Positions 28,583 through 38,219 are shown, counted from the first letter of the stretch. The stretch is DNA of 64,000 nucleotides from JAABQG01 sp963726365 (GCA_963726365.1 CAVSCI010000011.1:180846-244845); one strand, 5' to 3'. Translations and numbers: made by a program. Notes: a model not told the origin generated them from the letters alone.

Positions 28583-28863
28583 AACGAGGCAAAAGGGGAA
28601 GTCAACGCCGGCGCAGTTGCCGTCGCTGAGTCCAGCACCGAGAATGGCGAGAAAATGCCCACGGACCTGTTGGTGGACATCTCTCCGCTGGCGCTGCGCA
28701 TGAGCAGCCCGTTCAACGCGGGCTACTGGCTCACGGCCGCCTGATCACCGGGGCATCTGAGGCGCATCAGGCGCTGACTGACCGGCACAAGAAAAAGCCC
28801 GTTCATTGAACGGGCTTTTTCTTGTCCGGCGAATGCCGGTGTGCACCATCGCTGCCGTCTGGC
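28583..28863. other. Intergenic interval, weak open frame only
   Basis: One open frame ends at 28744 (reading …MPTDLLVDISPLALRMSSPFN near its end) but has no recognisable domain, ribosome-binding site or neighbour link. It is not called as a gene. The bidirectional terminator at 28789 closes the interval. Confidence 0.4.
28789..28823. terminator. Bidirectional Rho-independent terminator
   Basis: AAGAAAAAGCCCGTTCA and its exact complement TGAACGGGCTTTTTCTT form a near-loopless palindrome with A- and T-runs on both sides. It serves the plus-strand RNase/barstar side and the minus-strand ksgA end, which lies 40 bases away. Confidence 0.9.
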
Positions 28864-29628
28864 TCAATCGGCCAGCCGCTGCGCCAGTGCCACGTACTCA
28901 TCGACAGGCACTTCCTCGGCCCGGCGCTGAACGTTGAAATGTCCTGAAAAGGCCTTTTCTTCGAGCCAGCGGCCCAGCGTGTGGCGGATCAGCTTGCGCC
29001 TTTGGCTGAAGGCCACGCGGACGACGGTGGACAACAGGGCGGGATCGACGGCGGCCGGTCTCGCATGCGGCACCATGCGAACCACGGCGCTGTCCACCCG
29101 GGGTGGCGGCTCGAAGCTCTCTGGCGGGACCGCCAGCACATTCTCCATGGCGTAACGCCATTGGAGCATCACAGAGAGCCGGCCGTAGTCGCTGGTGGCC
29201 GGTTGCGCGACCATCCGGTCGATCACTTCCTTTTGCAGCATGAAGTGCTGGTCGTCGATCAGCTCGACATACTGCAGGAGATGAAACAGGATGGGCGTTG
29301 AGATGTTGTAGGGCAGATTGCCAACCACCCGCAGGCGAGTCGCCCCTGCAGGCTTCTCGATCAGGGAAAAATCGACCTTCAGTACATCGGACTCGATGAC
29401 CGTCAGTTGCGGGTGGGCGCGCAGCCGCGCGGCAAGGTCCCGGTCCAACTCGATCACGGTCAGGTGGCCCAGATGCTCGACCAGAGGCTGCGTCAGGGCC
29501 GCCAGGCCCGGACCGATCTCCACCATCGCCTGACCAGCCCGGGGATCAATCGCCTGAACGATCGCGTCAATGATCCCGCGATCAGCCAGGAAGTGCTGGC
29601 CAAAGCGCTTGCGGGCGATGTGCTTCAC
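28864..29628 (-). CDS. rsmA: 16S rRNA adenine(1518/1519)-N6-dimethyltransferase
   Basis: The 254-residue KsgA/RsmA. It opens ARKRFGQHFLADRGIIDAIV, the family signature. It has the SAM-binding VEIGPGLAALTQPL, the acidic VIELDRDLA and motif IV VGNLPYNISTPILFHLL. It dimethylates two adjacent adenines in the 3' helix of 16S rRNA late in 30S assembly. It is the last gene of the lptD-surA-ksgA unit. Its ATG overlaps the surA stop by four bases (ATGA), so translational coupling is likely. The pdxA gene often found between surA and ksgA is absent. Confidence 0.96.
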   Translation of the reverse strand: MKHIARKRFGQHFLADRGIIDAIVQAIDPRAGQAMVEIGPGLAALTQPLVEHLGHLTVIELDRDLAARLRAHPQLTVIESDVLKVDFSLIEKPAGATRLRVVGNLPYNISTPILFHLLQYVELIDDQHFMLQKEVIDRMVAQPATSDYGRLSVMLQWRYAMENVLAVPPESFEPPPRVDSAVVRMVPHARPAAVDPALLSTVVRVAFSQRRKLIRHTLGRWLEEKAFSGHFNVQRRAEEVPVDEYVALAQRLAD

Positions 29629-31043
29629 TGTGGCGGCTCGCGAAACTCGATATAGGCGCGGCCGCGAACGTCCTGGGCCCAGAGGATGGCCGCTTCTTCC
29701 ATCTTTTTCTCGCGTACCAGGTTGCGCACGATTTCACGTTGCTCGCGCTGACTCAGCGTGCCTTCGCGCCGCTCCTGCAACTGGATCAGGTGCACGCCAA
29801 ATCGCGAGACGACCGGCTGGCTGATCTGCCCGGGTGAGAGCCGGTTCAATGCTTCCTCGAATTCGGGGACGAACTGCCCAGGGTTGGTCCAGCCCAGATC
29901 ACCGCCTTCGTTGGCGCTGCCGTCCTGGGAGTTTTCGCGCGCCAGTGTGGCGAAATCGGCCTGACCCGCAACGATGCGGCGCCGGAAGTCGGACAGGCGC
30001 GCGACGGCTGCGGACTCGGTCAGCTGGGTGTCCGGGCGCAGCAGGATGTGGCGCGAACGACTCTGCGTGACGGTCATTGCCGGCAGGGCGCCCTGACGCC
30101 TTTCCACCACCTTCAGGACATGAAATCCGGCTGCCGAACGGGCCGGGCCGCCGATGCCGCCGGCACTCAGTGATTTCGTCGCCTCGATGAACAGGGGCGG
30201 GTAGCGGTCGACCCGGCGAAGGCCGACCTGACCGACTGATTTCTCCTTGTCGGGGGCATCGGAAAACTCGCGCACCAGCGCGGCAAAATCTTCGCCGGAG
30301 CGGGCCCGCGTGGCGACGAGTTCGGCACGGGCCTGCAGGGCGGCGATCTGGGAGGGTGTCGCATTTTCAGGAACCGCAATGAGGACGTGGGCGATATTGA
30401 TCTCCGTGCTGCTGGCATCGCTGCCGCCCTGCTTCTCCTGGATGTACTGGTCGATGTCAAACTCGGTCACCCGGACTTTCGCCGCCATCTCCCGCTCGCG
30501 CAGTTGTGTCAGCAGCAACTGGTTTCGCAGGTCTTCGCGAAACTTCCGCACGTCCATGCCATCCTGCCGGATGCGGCGTTCCAGCTCGGCGACGCTCACC
30601 TGGTTCTGGGTCGCAATGGTGAGTTCAGCCTGCGCCACCGCGGCATCGTCCACCTTCATGCCGGCTTCCCGGGCGAGCTGGAGCTGGGCCTTCTCATTGA
30701 TCAGGCTCTCGAGAACCTGGCGCGCGAGAATCTCGCGCGAAGGCCTGGCCCCGCCCTGCTGCGCCAATTGCTGCTCCGTTCGAACCAGTCTGGCCAGGAC
30801 CTCGTTGTTGGTGATGGGCTCACTGTTGACCACGACCACGATGAAGTCAGCCGGACGCTGTGCCGTGCTGAGCGGACGGGCCGCAGGGCTGCCAAGCCCT
30901 GTTCCGGCGGACGGACGCAGCCCCTGCGCAGGTGCCGCCAGGGGGAGCGCTGCAGCCAGCAGCATCACGACGGCCAGACAGTTTTGCCGCAACGCCTGGC
31001 GAGGAACGGCACAGGCATCATTGCGAGGATTGAAGTTAGTCAT
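29625..31043 (-). CDS. surA: Periplasmic chaperone/peptidyl-prolyl isomerase SurA
   Basis: A 472-residue periplasmic chaperone for outer-membrane proteins. A signal peptide (LAVVMLLAAALPLAAPAQG) precedes the N-terminal chaperone module beginning IVVVVNSEPITNNEVLARL. Two parvulin domains follow (about residues 215-315 and 330-430), with SRHILLR and EGGDLGWTNPGQFVPEFEEAL marking the second. It escorts porins and LptD to the BAM complex. The gene overlaps the end of lptD by 8 bases and ksgA by 4, indicating a tightly coupled operon. Confidence 0.96.
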   Translation of the reverse strand: MTNFNPRNDACAVPRQALRQNCLAVVMLLAAALPLAAPAQGLRPSAGTGLGSPAARPLSTAQRPADFIVVVVNSEPITNNEVLARLVRTEQQLAQQGGARPSREILARQVLESLINEKAQLQLAREAGMKVDDAAVAQAELTIATQNQVSVAELERRIRQDGMDVRKFREDLRNQLLLTQLREREMAAKVRVTEFDIDQYIQEKQGGSDASSTEINIAHVLIAVPENATPSQIAALQARAELVATRARSGEDFAALVREFSDAPDKEKSVGQVGLRRVDRYPPLFIEATKSLSAGGIGGPARSAAGFHVLKVVERRQGALPAMTVTQSRSRHILLRPDTQLTESAAVARLSDFRRRIVAGQADFATLARENSQDGSANEGGDLGWTNPGQFVPEFEEALNRLSPGQISQPVVSRFGVHLIQLQERREGTLSQREQREIVRNLVREKKMEEAAILWAQDVRGRAYIEFREPPQ

Positions 31044-33378
31044 AGTTGCTAAAGCGGCTGGGGGTGGTGGTCTGTTCGCGCAGGTACTGATAGCGCGATA
31101 TGTTGTCCCGCAGGGTTTTCAACGGGCTTGGGCCCAGTCGCGTGAACCCGACGAACTCCATCTGCATCGAGATGCTTGTATTGGCAGCGGTTGTGCTGGT
31201 TTGAAGCCGGGTCAGGACCAGTCGGGCAATCCAGCAGCCTGCGTCGTACTCAAAGCCGGCAAGTGCGTCAACGAGTTCGCGCCCTTTGAGGCTGTAGTTC
31301 AGCCGGCCAACGCTGTACCAGCGGCCCGCACCCTGGCCCTTGCCCTTGCCAAGGTCCAGGCCCAGGTCGCCCCACAGGTCGTTAAGTGGCCATTGCCAGC
31401 CCACATCCAGCGACTCGCTGACCCCGGCCTGCAGGCGGTAGGCGGCATTGAAGACCCGGTAGTTGCCCGGGTTGTAGCTTGCGCCGACGGACGTGCGGAC
31501 GGAGCTGCCGTTTCTGGCGTCAAACTGGACGGCTCCGGCGGCATTCCATTTTGGGGACCAGTTGATCGTGCCACCCACCAGCATGTCGCTCCAGCCCGGT
31601 GGAATCGGCGCCTGGCCCGGCAACGTGACCAGCTGGGTGCTGAAGCGCGGGCGCTGCGCGATGCCTACTTGCGCCAGCTGTGCGCCCGTGGCGGCATCGA
31701 CCAGTCGGGTCGACAGGCCCAGCGTCAGCAGGTTGTTGTCGGCAATCCGGTCGTTGCCGACGTACGCGTTTTCGGTGTAGATGGTGGTGAAGTTGAAGTC
31801 GAAGGAAGCCGTATCGTAGTTCGGCAAGGCGTTCTGGCTTCGGTAGGGCGTGTAAACGTAAAACGCGCGGGGCTCAAGCGTCTGGCGCACGTCGCGCCCG
31901 AAATAATTGGTGTCACGCTCGAAGATCAGGCCACTGTCCACGCTGAAGGTGGGTACCACCGGATTGGCGGAGGTGGCACCGGTGGACAGCGCGCCGTCAA
32001 TAAGGTAGTTGGCGGCGTGCACCTGCACCTTTGGCGTCACGAAGGCGCCGGGCAGTGCCCAGGGCCGGCTCAGCTGGGCTAGCGTGTAAGTGCGTTGCGC
32101 GTTGGGCTGCCCCGTGAGCGTGGGATTGGACTCGAACCGCGTGTAGTCCATGTCCACGGAAAGATCCATCCCGGCACCCGGGCTGCCGGCGTAGCGCCCG
32201 GTCAGCTGCGGTGTACGGTTGTACGGCGGCGTAATGGGTGCCGTCACGTCCTGCAGGGTCTGCCAGTAAAGCGTCCTGGCGGCTGCCGAAAAGCTGCCCT
32301 GGTTCCACGTCAGGCTGGCATCGCTGGGCAGCAGGCGCGTGGTCAGGGACGTTTGCACGCGGGGGAAATCCTTCCAGTAATTGTTGTCACTGACCCGATT
32401 GAGGTTGAGGTTCAGGCCAAGGCCGCTTGGGAGCGACTGGTTGTGCAGTGCGGCAATCCCCCATCGACTCTCGTCGCGCAGCCTGTCCCAAGGCATGTAA
32501 TTGCCATACAACAGCCCCTTGTAGGTGGGATTCAGATAGCGATATTCGCCCCCCAGATCAACGCCCCTGTTTGAAAGCAGCGTGCCCGTCAGTGTCGCGT
32601 CGCGGTTCGGCGCAAGATTCAGATAGTAGGGCTGGGAGATCTCTACCCCGTTGACGTTTCCAATGCCGAAGGCGGGCGCCAGAAAACCGGACTTGCGTTT
32701 GTCGCTGAGTGGAAAACTGACCTCGGGAATCGGCAGGATGGGGACGTTCATGAAGCTCAAGGTCGCGCCTTCGGCAAGCCCGACGTCTTCTTCATTGTCA
32801 ATATTGATGCGGGTGGCGCGCAAAATCCAGTCGGGCAGCCATTCCGGACCGCCGTCGCGTCGGCAGGTGCTGTACCGGGCCTGGTGGAGAACTGAATGCT
32901 TGTCGTCGATAAAGTCCATCCGTTCAGCGTCACCCTGGGCGCCGTTTTTCAGCAGATCAAACTTGGGCTCGGTGAAGAAACCCTTGAACGCTTCGACCTC
33001 GAGCTCCACAGCGGGCCCTTCGTAGATATTGCCTTCGCGATTGATGTAGACATGACCATTGCCCCGGGCCATGTCGTCTGGAGTGGTGTATTGCAGCTGG
33101 TCGGCGCGGATCACGGTGCCGCCCCGTCGTATTTCCGCAGCGCCCTCAATCAGCGTTTCCACGTCCACGCGACCCGAAAGGCGCTGACCCGACATGAAGG
33201 TGGGCAGGTCCTTGCGCACGGACCCGGGAATCTTTTCTTCCAGCTGGCGGCTGCTTTTGAGTTTCAGCGCATCACCGTCCGGCAGTGCCTGCCCCCACGC
33301 GAGGCCGTGCAGCAAGCCGGCGACCACGCAGGCCACGGGCGTCAGGCGGCAGTGCGGGAACGGCGGCTCAGGCTTCAT
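31036..33378 (-). CDS. lptD: LPS-assembly protein LptD
   Basis: An outer-membrane protein of about 780 residues that inserts lipopolysaccharide into the outer leaflet together with LptE. ATG 33378 (MKPEPPFPHC) places a signal peptide ending near GLAWGQA. An OstA/LptA-like periplasmic β-jellyroll follows (VIRADQLQYTTPDDMARGNGHVYI). The large C-terminal β-barrel closes with …SRFSNYD, whose final aromatic is followed by Asp. Paired cysteines (CRRDG and the late CWIARL) could form the essential inter-domain disulfides. It is divergent from amgK by about 100 bases and leads the surA-ksgA operon. Confidence 0.95.
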   Translation of the reverse strand: MKPEPPFPHCRLTPVACVVAGLLHGLAWGQALPDGDALKLKSSRQLEEKIPGSVRKDLPTFMSGQRLSGRVDVETLIEGAAEIRRGGTVIRADQLQYTTPDDMARGNGHVYINREGNIYEGPAVELEVEAFKGFFTEPKFDLLKNGAQGDAERMDFIDDKHSVLHQARYSTCRRDGGPEWLPDWILRATRINIDNEEDVGLAEGATLSFMNVPILPIPEVSFPLSDKRKSGFLAPAFGIGNVNGVEISQPYYLNLAPNRDATLTGTLLSNRGVDLGGEYRYLNPTYKGLLYGNYMPWDRLRDESRWGIAALHNQSLPSGLGLNLNLNRVSDNNYWKDFPRVQTSLTTRLLPSDASLTWNQGSFSAAARTLYWQTLQDVTAPITPPYNRTPQLTGRYAGSPGAGMDLSVDMDYTRFESNPTLTGQPNAQRTYTLAQLSRPWALPGAFVTPKVQVHAANYLIDGALSTGATSANPVVPTFSVDSGLIFERDTNYFGRDVRQTLEPRAFYVYTPYRSQNALPNYDTASFDFNFTTIYTENAYVGNDRIADNNLLTLGLSTRLVDAATGAQLAQVGIAQRPRFSTQLVTLPGQAPIPPGWSDMLVGGTINWSPKWNAAGAVQFDARNGSSVRTSVGASYNPGNYRVFNAAYRLQAGVSESLDVGWQWPLNDLWGDLGLDLGKGKGQGAGRWYSVGRLNYSLKGRELVDALAGFEYDAGCWIARLVLTRLQTSTTAANTSISMQMEFVGFTRLGPSPLKTLRDNISRYQYLREQTTTPSRFSNYD

Positions 33379-33485
33379 CAAAGGCGAAAAGGGGTGCAAT
33401 CATCAGTCGAAAAGTCCGGCCGGGGCGAAGGCAGGAGGCAGGTCTGGCCAGCCTGACGGGACTGGATTTGTAGAATGGATTATCC

Positions 33486-34613
33486 ATGAGCGCAAATCTT
33501 TCCCCCCCGGATTCCAGCGTGCCAGCGCGGGTCGACGCCCTTGTCTGGACGGATCCCGCCCGCGAGGCGGCGTTTCAGGCGTGGCTGGGCCATCAATCCG
33601 CGATTCACCGCCTGGCTGCTGCCAGCGTGCGGCCGGCTTCCGCCGATGCCAGTTTCCGGCGTTATTTCCGGGCGGACCGGAACGATGGTGCGGGCAGCTG
33701 CATCATCATGGACGCACCGCCCGCGCTTGAAAACTGCGCGCCCTTCGTCAATGTGGCGCGTCTGATGCAGGCGGCCGGGCTGAACGTCCCCGAGGTTCTG
33801 GCCTGGGACGAGCCGCAGGGCTTCATGCTGCTCAGTGACCTGGGTTCGAAAACCATGATGGAGGTAATCGACCCCGACCACCCCGAGGCCAACACACCTT
33901 TGTACGGTCATGCGGTGGATGCGCTGATCGCCTGGCAACTCGCGTCCAGGCCCGGCGTACTGCCACCGTATGACGATGCGCTGCTGCGCCGAGAGCTGGC
34001 ACTGTTTCCCGACTGGTACCTCGCGAAGCACAGGGGCGTGGCGGTCGAAGGCCCGATCCGCGCCACGCTGGACAAGACCTTCGACCTGATCATTGCGCGC
34101 AACCTCGCGGCCCCGCAGGTCTATGTGCACCGCGACTACATGCCGCGCAACCTGATGATCCCGACGGTGCCTGGCGCCACGCCATCAACCCAGCTCGGTG
34201 TGCTGGACTTCCAGGACGCGGTGTACGGCCCGGTCACCTACGACATCGCCAGCCTGATGCGTGACGCCTTCCTGAGCTGGGACGAGGATTTCGTGCTCGA
34301 CGTGACCGTCCGCTACTGGGAAAAGGCGCGCAAGGCCGGCCTGATGGACTACGAGGACTGGCACAGCGATTTCGGCGCGTTCTACCGCGCGGTGGAATGG
34401 ATGGGCCTGCAGCGCCACCTGAAGGTCGCCGGCATTTTCGCGCGCCTGACCTTGCGCGACGGCAAGCCGCGCTACCTCGCGGACGCGCCGCGCTTCATCG
34501 GCTACATCCGCGCCACGGCCAGCCGCTACCGCGAACTGGGGCCGCTGCTGCGCCTGATCGATGAGGTGGAAGGCATTGAAACGGTCTCGGGCTATGCTTT
34601 TGGCCGGGTTTAG
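33486..34613 (+). CDS. amgK: AmgK-like N-acetylmuramate/N-acetylglucosamine anomeric kinase
   Basis: A 375-residue aminoglycoside-phosphotransferase-fold kinase. The catalytic loop VYVHRDYMPRNLMI and metal-binding LDFQDAVYGPVTYDIASLM fit AmgK of the peptidoglycan-recycling bypass (phosphorylates the anomeric OH of MurNAc). Its position, divergent from lptD, matches that of amgK in Pseudomonas and Burkholderiales. The partner uridylyltransferase gene murU, usually next to it, is not here: rsmE follows instead. MurU may lie elsewhere or be missing. Confidence 0.83.
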   Translation: MSANLSPPDSSVPARVDALVWTDPAREAAFQAWLGHQSAIHRLAAASVRPASADASFRRYFRADRNDGAGSCIIMDAPPALENCAPFVNVARLMQAAGLNVPEVLAWDEPQGFMLLSDLGSKTMMEVIDPDHPEANTPLYGHAVDALIAWQLASRPGVLPPYDDALLRRELALFPDWYLAKHRGVAVEGPIRATLDKTFDLIIARNLAAPQVYVHRDYMPRNLMIPTVPGATPSTQLGVLDFQDAVYGPVTYDIASLMRDAFLSWDEDFVLDVTVRYWEKARKAGLMDYEDWHSDFGAFYRAVEWMGLQRHLKVAGIFARLTLRDGKPRYLADAPRFIGYIRATASRYRELGPLLRLIDEVEGIETVSGYAFGRV

Positions 34614-34621
34614 CATGAAAA

Positions 34622-34665
34622 CGGCCATTTCCCAGCGTCAAATGGTCATAGTTAGCTATTAATTT
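34622..34665. repeat. Dispersed short repeat, intergenic copy
   Basis: CGGCCATTTCCCAGCGTCAA followed by ATGGTCATAGTTAGCTATTA, 8 bases after the amgK stop. Its position and orientation relative to the preceding gene match the copies after the thioesterase gene and its duplicated tail. Confidence 0.7.
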
Positions 34666-34683
34666 GTGAGTTGAGTGGATTCA

Positions 34684-35439
34684 ATGCCGCGCTTCCATTG
34701 CCCCGTGCCGCTCGCCAGCGGTGACGTGATCGAACTGCCTGCTGGTGCCGCGCGCCATGTGCAGGTGCTGCGCCTGCAGCCCGGCGCGACCATCACGCTG
34801 TTCAGCGGTGGTGCTGACGGCGCCGGGGCGACCGGCGGTGAATTCGACGCCACCGTCACCCGCATGGGTCGCTCGGACGTGCAGGTGCTGGTCGGCGCGC
34901 ACCATGCCATCGAGCGCGAGGCGCCGCGCGCCGTGCACCTGCTGGCCGGTATCACGGCCAACGAGCGCATGGACTGGCTGGTGGAAAAAGCCACCGAACT
35001 CGGCGCCGCCAGCCTCACGCCGCTGCTGGCCGAGCGCAGCGTGCTCAAGCTCAAGGGCGAGCGCGGGGACAAGAAGCGCGCGCACTGGCAGGCCGTGGCC
35101 GTGGCCGCCTGCGAGCAATGCGGGCGCAACCGGGTGCCGGTGCTTCATGAGGCGGTGAGTCTGGCCGAATGGCTGGCGGAGCATCCGTTGTTGACGCAGG
35201 ATGGGCCGGAGCCGGCGACGCGCCTGGTGCTTTCCCTGCACCCGGACGCCCGGCCATTGCGCGAGGCCTTGCCCTCCAGCGGAGCGGTCACGCTGCTGTC
35301 GGGTCCCGAAGGCGGGCTGGCACCGGGCGAGGAAGCGTCGGCGCTGGCGGCGGGGTTCATGCCGGTCACGCTGGGTCCGCGCGTGCTGCGCGCCGAGACG
35401 GCGCCGCTGGCGGTGCTGGCGGCGTTGACGCTGGGCTGA
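34684..35439 (+). CDS. rsmE: 16S rRNA (uracil1498-N3)-methyltransferase
   Basis: A 251-residue SPOUT-class methyltransferase. ATG 34684 (MPRFHCPVPLASGDVIEL) is preferred over GTG 34675 since homologues start MPRF. The N-terminal PUA-like domain reads HVQVLRLQPGATITLF. The trefoil-knot SAM site reads LSGPEGGLAPGEEASA…LGPRVLRAETAPLAVLAAL. KATELGAASLTPLLAERS lies between them. It methylates U1498 of 16S rRNA. It follows amgK by 70 bases on the same strand. Confidence 0.95.
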   Translation: MPRFHCPVPLASGDVIELPAGAARHVQVLRLQPGATITLFSGGADGAGATGGEFDATVTRMGRSDVQVLVGAHHAIEREAPRAVHLLAGITANERMDWLVEKATELGAASLTPLLAERSVLKLKGERGDKKRAHWQAVAVAACEQCGRNRVPVLHEAVSLAEWLAEHPLLTQDGPEPATRLVLSLHPDARPLREALPSSGAVTLLSGPEGGLAPGEEASALAAGFMPVTLGPRVLRAETAPLAVLAALTLG

Positions 35440-35686
35440 TCAAGGCAGGAGCGCGCCAAGGTCGCGCCCGGCGGACCTCTCATCGAGCGTTCGGGGCCGG
35501 CTGGAAACAAAAACCTGCGCTGCTGCCCGGGCCCGCTGACAGTCCTTGCAAGGCCCGGATCGGCGCCGCAGGTCGCCTGTCCAGGGGGGGCAGTCCGATG
35601 CGTGCTTGGTTTCGCCGGGCGGCGTGCCGGCCCCTCCTTGCGCCAGCGCATCCGGGCCACTTCTACACTTCTATAAACTGCGGTTG

Positions 35687-36859
35687 ATGAAACGCAACCT
35701 CACCCTTCTGGCGTTCTGCCAGGGACTGTTCCTTACCAACAACGTGGTCTTCATCGCCATCAACGGCCTGGTGGGCCTGAGCCTGGCGCCGCTGGGCTGG
35801 ATGGCGACGCTGCCGGTGATGGGCTACGTGGTCGGCGGGGCGCTCTCCACCGGCCTGGTCGCGAAGACGCAGTCGCGCTACGGCCGCCGGGCCTCGTTCC
35901 AGATCGGGCTGGGGGTGGCCTTGCTGTCGGCCTTGCTGTGCGCCTACGCGGTCTGGAGCCGCAACTTCTGGTTGCTGGTCACGGCCACGCTGGTGGCCGG
36001 CTATTACAGCGCCAACGGCCAGCTCTACCGCTTTGCTGCGGCCGAGCTGTCACCGCCGGCGTTTCGCGAGAAGGCGGTGTCGCTGGTGATGGCGGGCGGC
36101 TTGATCGGCGCGGTGATCGGACCGAACCTGGCGGCGCGCACCAAGGGCCTTTTCGAGGTGCCATTTGCCGGCGCCTACCTCAGCCTGGCGCTGGTGGCCG
36201 TGCTGTCGATGGCATTGATGTCCTTCGTGCAGTTTCCGCCCGTGCCGCCCAAGGTGGCAGGCAGTCCGGTCGGGCGCAAGATGTCCGAGATCATGCGCCA
36301 GCCGGTGTTTGTCGTGGCCGCCGCCAGTGCGGCCCTTAGCTACGGCGTGATGAACCTGCTGATGGCAGCCACCCCGCTGGCGATGCAGGTGTGTGGTTTT
36401 CCGTTCTCCGACGCGGCACTGGTGCTGGAGTGGCACGTGATCGGCATGTTCGCGCCGGGGTTCTTCACCGGGCATCTGATCAATCGCTTCGGAACCTTGC
36501 CCGTGATGGGCGTCGGTGTGGTGCTGAACTTTGCCTGTATTGCAGTGGCGCTGTCGGGCGTGGATTTGCACCAGTTCATCATCGCCCTGTTTCTGCTCGG
36601 CGTGGGCTGGAACTTCCTGTTCACCGGCAGCACCACGCTCTCGTTGCGCGCCTACAGGCCTGAGGAAAAGGACCGTGCGCAGGCCGCCATCAATTTTTGT
36701 GTGTTCGCGACCATGGCGTTTACCTCGTTTGCCTCCGGCGCGCTGGTCACGACGCAAGGCTGGGCGCTGCTGAACATGGGCTCGCTGGTACCCGTGGCAT
36801 TCACCGGAGCTGCGCTGGCGTGGCTTGCGCTCAAGCAGCGCGCCGCCCAAAATGCCTGA
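35687..36859 (+). CDS. Major facilitator superfamily transporter
   Basis: A 390-residue MFS permease with about 12 hydrophobic segments. ATG 35687 (MKRNLTLLAFCQGLFLTNN) starts directly in TM1. The loop after TM2 carries KTQSRYGRRASFQIG in place of the classical GxxxDRxGRR, and TM4-5 include YYSANGQLYRFAAAEL. The pattern resembles the YfcJ/YdeG group of putative drug or sugar exporters with no assigned substrate. The 247 bases before it contain no gene. Confidence 0.85.
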   Translation: MKRNLTLLAFCQGLFLTNNVVFIAINGLVGLSLAPLGWMATLPVMGYVVGGALSTGLVAKTQSRYGRRASFQIGLGVALLSALLCAYAVWSRNFWLLVTATLVAGYYSANGQLYRFAAAELSPPAFREKAVSLVMAGGLIGAVIGPNLAARTKGLFEVPFAGAYLSLALVAVLSMALMSFVQFPPVPPKVAGSPVGRKMSEIMRQPVFVVAAASAALSYGVMNLLMAATPLAMQVCGFPFSDAALVLEWHVIGMFAPGFFTGHLINRFGTLPVMGVGVVLNFACIAVALSGVDLHQFIIALFLLGVGWNFLFTGSTTLSLRAYRPEEKDRAQAAINFCVFATMAFTSFASGALVTTQGWALLNMGSLVPVAFTGAALAWLALKQRAAQNA

Positions 36860-36886
36860 GTTCGTCTTTACTTCAAAGGAGCTGCC

Positions 36887-37339
36887 ATGGGATTGCTGGA
36901 TTCAATGTTGGGATCGGTGCTGAGCTCTCAACAAGGGGGCGGGCAGGGTGGCGGGCCGCAAAGTGGCGCCGCGGGCCTTGGCGCACTGCTTCCCGCGGTG
37001 ATCGGCATGCTCGCCAGCAACGGGCAGGGCGGCGGCCTGGGGGGACTGATGGAAAAATTCAATCAGGCAGGCATGGCTGACGTGCTCGGATCGTGGATTG
37101 GATCCGGCCAGAATGCGCCGATCAGCGGCGCGGACCTCGGCGCGGTGCTCGGTGGCGACACGATGGGTGACCTGGCGGCCCAGCTAGGCATGAGCCAGAA
37201 CGACGCCGCGGCCCAGCTTGCGCAGGTTCTGCCAGGCCTGATCGACAAACTCACGCCGCACGGCAATGCTCCCGAAGGCGGCCTTGGGAGCACGGGCGAC
37301 CTGTTCGGCATGCTCGGGGGGTTGCTGCAACAAAAGTAG
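36887..37339 (+). CDS. YidB-like (DUF937) small Gly/Gln-rich protein
   Basis: A 150-residue protein starting MGLLDSMLGSVLSSQQGG. It has a Gly/Gln-rich linker (about residues 15-35), a helical region LGALLPAVIGMLASNG and the family stretch VLGSWIGSGQNAPISGADL. It ends GMLGGLLQQK. DUF937/YidB proteins have no established function. It lies 27 bases after the MFS gene in the same direction, with the ribosome-binding site AAAGGAG, so it may be co-transcribed. Confidence 0.88.
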   Translation: MGLLDSMLGSVLSSQQGGGQGGGPQSGAAGLGALLPAVIGMLASNGQGGGLGGLMEKFNQAGMADVLGSWIGSGQNAPISGADLGAVLGGDTMGDLAAQLGMSQNDAAAQLAQVLPGLIDKLTPHGNAPEGGLGSTGDLFGMLGGLLQQK

Positions 37340-37370
37340 CCGCTGACGGGCGCGGCAATAGGCGCGGTCT

Positions 37371-38219
37371 TTACTGCCCCTGGAAATTGGCATCCAGCCA
37401 TGCGCGAAGGCGGCTGAAAACTTTCTCGCGCTCGACTTCGTTGAATATCTCGTGGTACATCGAATCGAAGCACTGTGAGGCGACGACGTTTCGGGGCGCG
37501 GCCTTGGCAAACGCCCGACTGCCGGCCGGGTCAACGAGCTTGTCAGCGCCTGCGTAGATCAAAAGCGTGGGAACGCTCCACTGCGAAGCACAGGCCAGGG
37601 TGGCCGGCCCCGCATCGGCAATGAACCGCGCCAGCCGCGCGCTGATGCGGTCATGCACTTTGGGGTCGTCCAGGTAAGCCTGCACCACGGTGGATTCGTG
37701 TGAAAGGAAACTGGGATCGAGTCCGTTGCCCACGCGAAAGTCTGGGGCAAACCGCGGCAGCACGCTGACCAGGAATTTCTGGAACCGGTTCATTCCGGCG
37801 TCCAGTGCGGGTGAGGACAGCACCAGACCGTCCACCTTGATCCGGTTGAGCGAAACCAGCCGCGCAGCGACCAGACCGCCCAGACTGTGTCCCAGCAAAA
37901 TCAACGGCATGCTGGCATCCATGCGAAGGCGCGTGCTTTCCACAATGTCGGCCAGATTGTCGAGAAGATAGCTGTCGGACGGCAATGCGCCCGGCTTGCC
38001 GTCCGACTCGCCGTGTCCGTGCTGGTCGTAGCCGCGCACCGCGAAACCCCAGCCGTTGAGGCGTTCGGCCACATGGTCGTAGCGCCCTGCGTGTTCACCC
38101 AGCCCGTGCACGATGATGATGACGCCTCGGCGCTTGACGCCCTCGGGCAGCGGCCATTCCATCACGGCCAGGTTGTTTCCGTCGTGGGCGGTGAAGGAGT
38201 ACAGCGCAGAATCTGCCAT
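37371..38219 (-). CDS. α/β-hydrolase, monoacylglycerol lipase-like
   Basis: A 282-residue serine hydrolase of the lysophospholipase/monoacylglycerol lipase type. IIIVHGLGEHAGRYDHVA gives the oxyanion loop. The nucleophile elbow is LLGHSLGGLVAARL, the acid is in LLIYAGADKLVDP and the His in DSMYHEIFNEVEREKV. The start MADSALYSFTAHDG (38219) is chosen because the longer frame overlaps the preceding peptidase gene. It lies 17 bases after that gene and is the last member of the 54→37 kb run. Confidence 0.9.
   Translation of the reverse strand: MADSALYSFTAHDGNNLAVMEWPLPEGVKRRGVIIIVHGLGEHAGRYDHVAERLNGWGFAVRGYDQHGHGESDGKPGALPSDSYLLDNLADIVESTRLRMDASMPLILLGHSLGGLVAARLVSLNRIKVDGLVLSSPALDAGMNRFQKFLVSVLPRFAPDFRVGNGLDPSFLSHESTVVQAYLDDPKVHDRISARLARFIADAGPATLACASQWSVPTLLIYAGADKLVDPAGSRAFAKAAPRNVVASQCFDSMYHEIFNEVEREKVFSRLRAWLDANFQGQ

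Noticed and set aside
28526..28744. A 72-codon plus-strand frame after the barstar-like gene
   Set aside because: It starts inside the inhibitor's 3' end and the hairpin, lacks a ribosome-binding site and has no domain.
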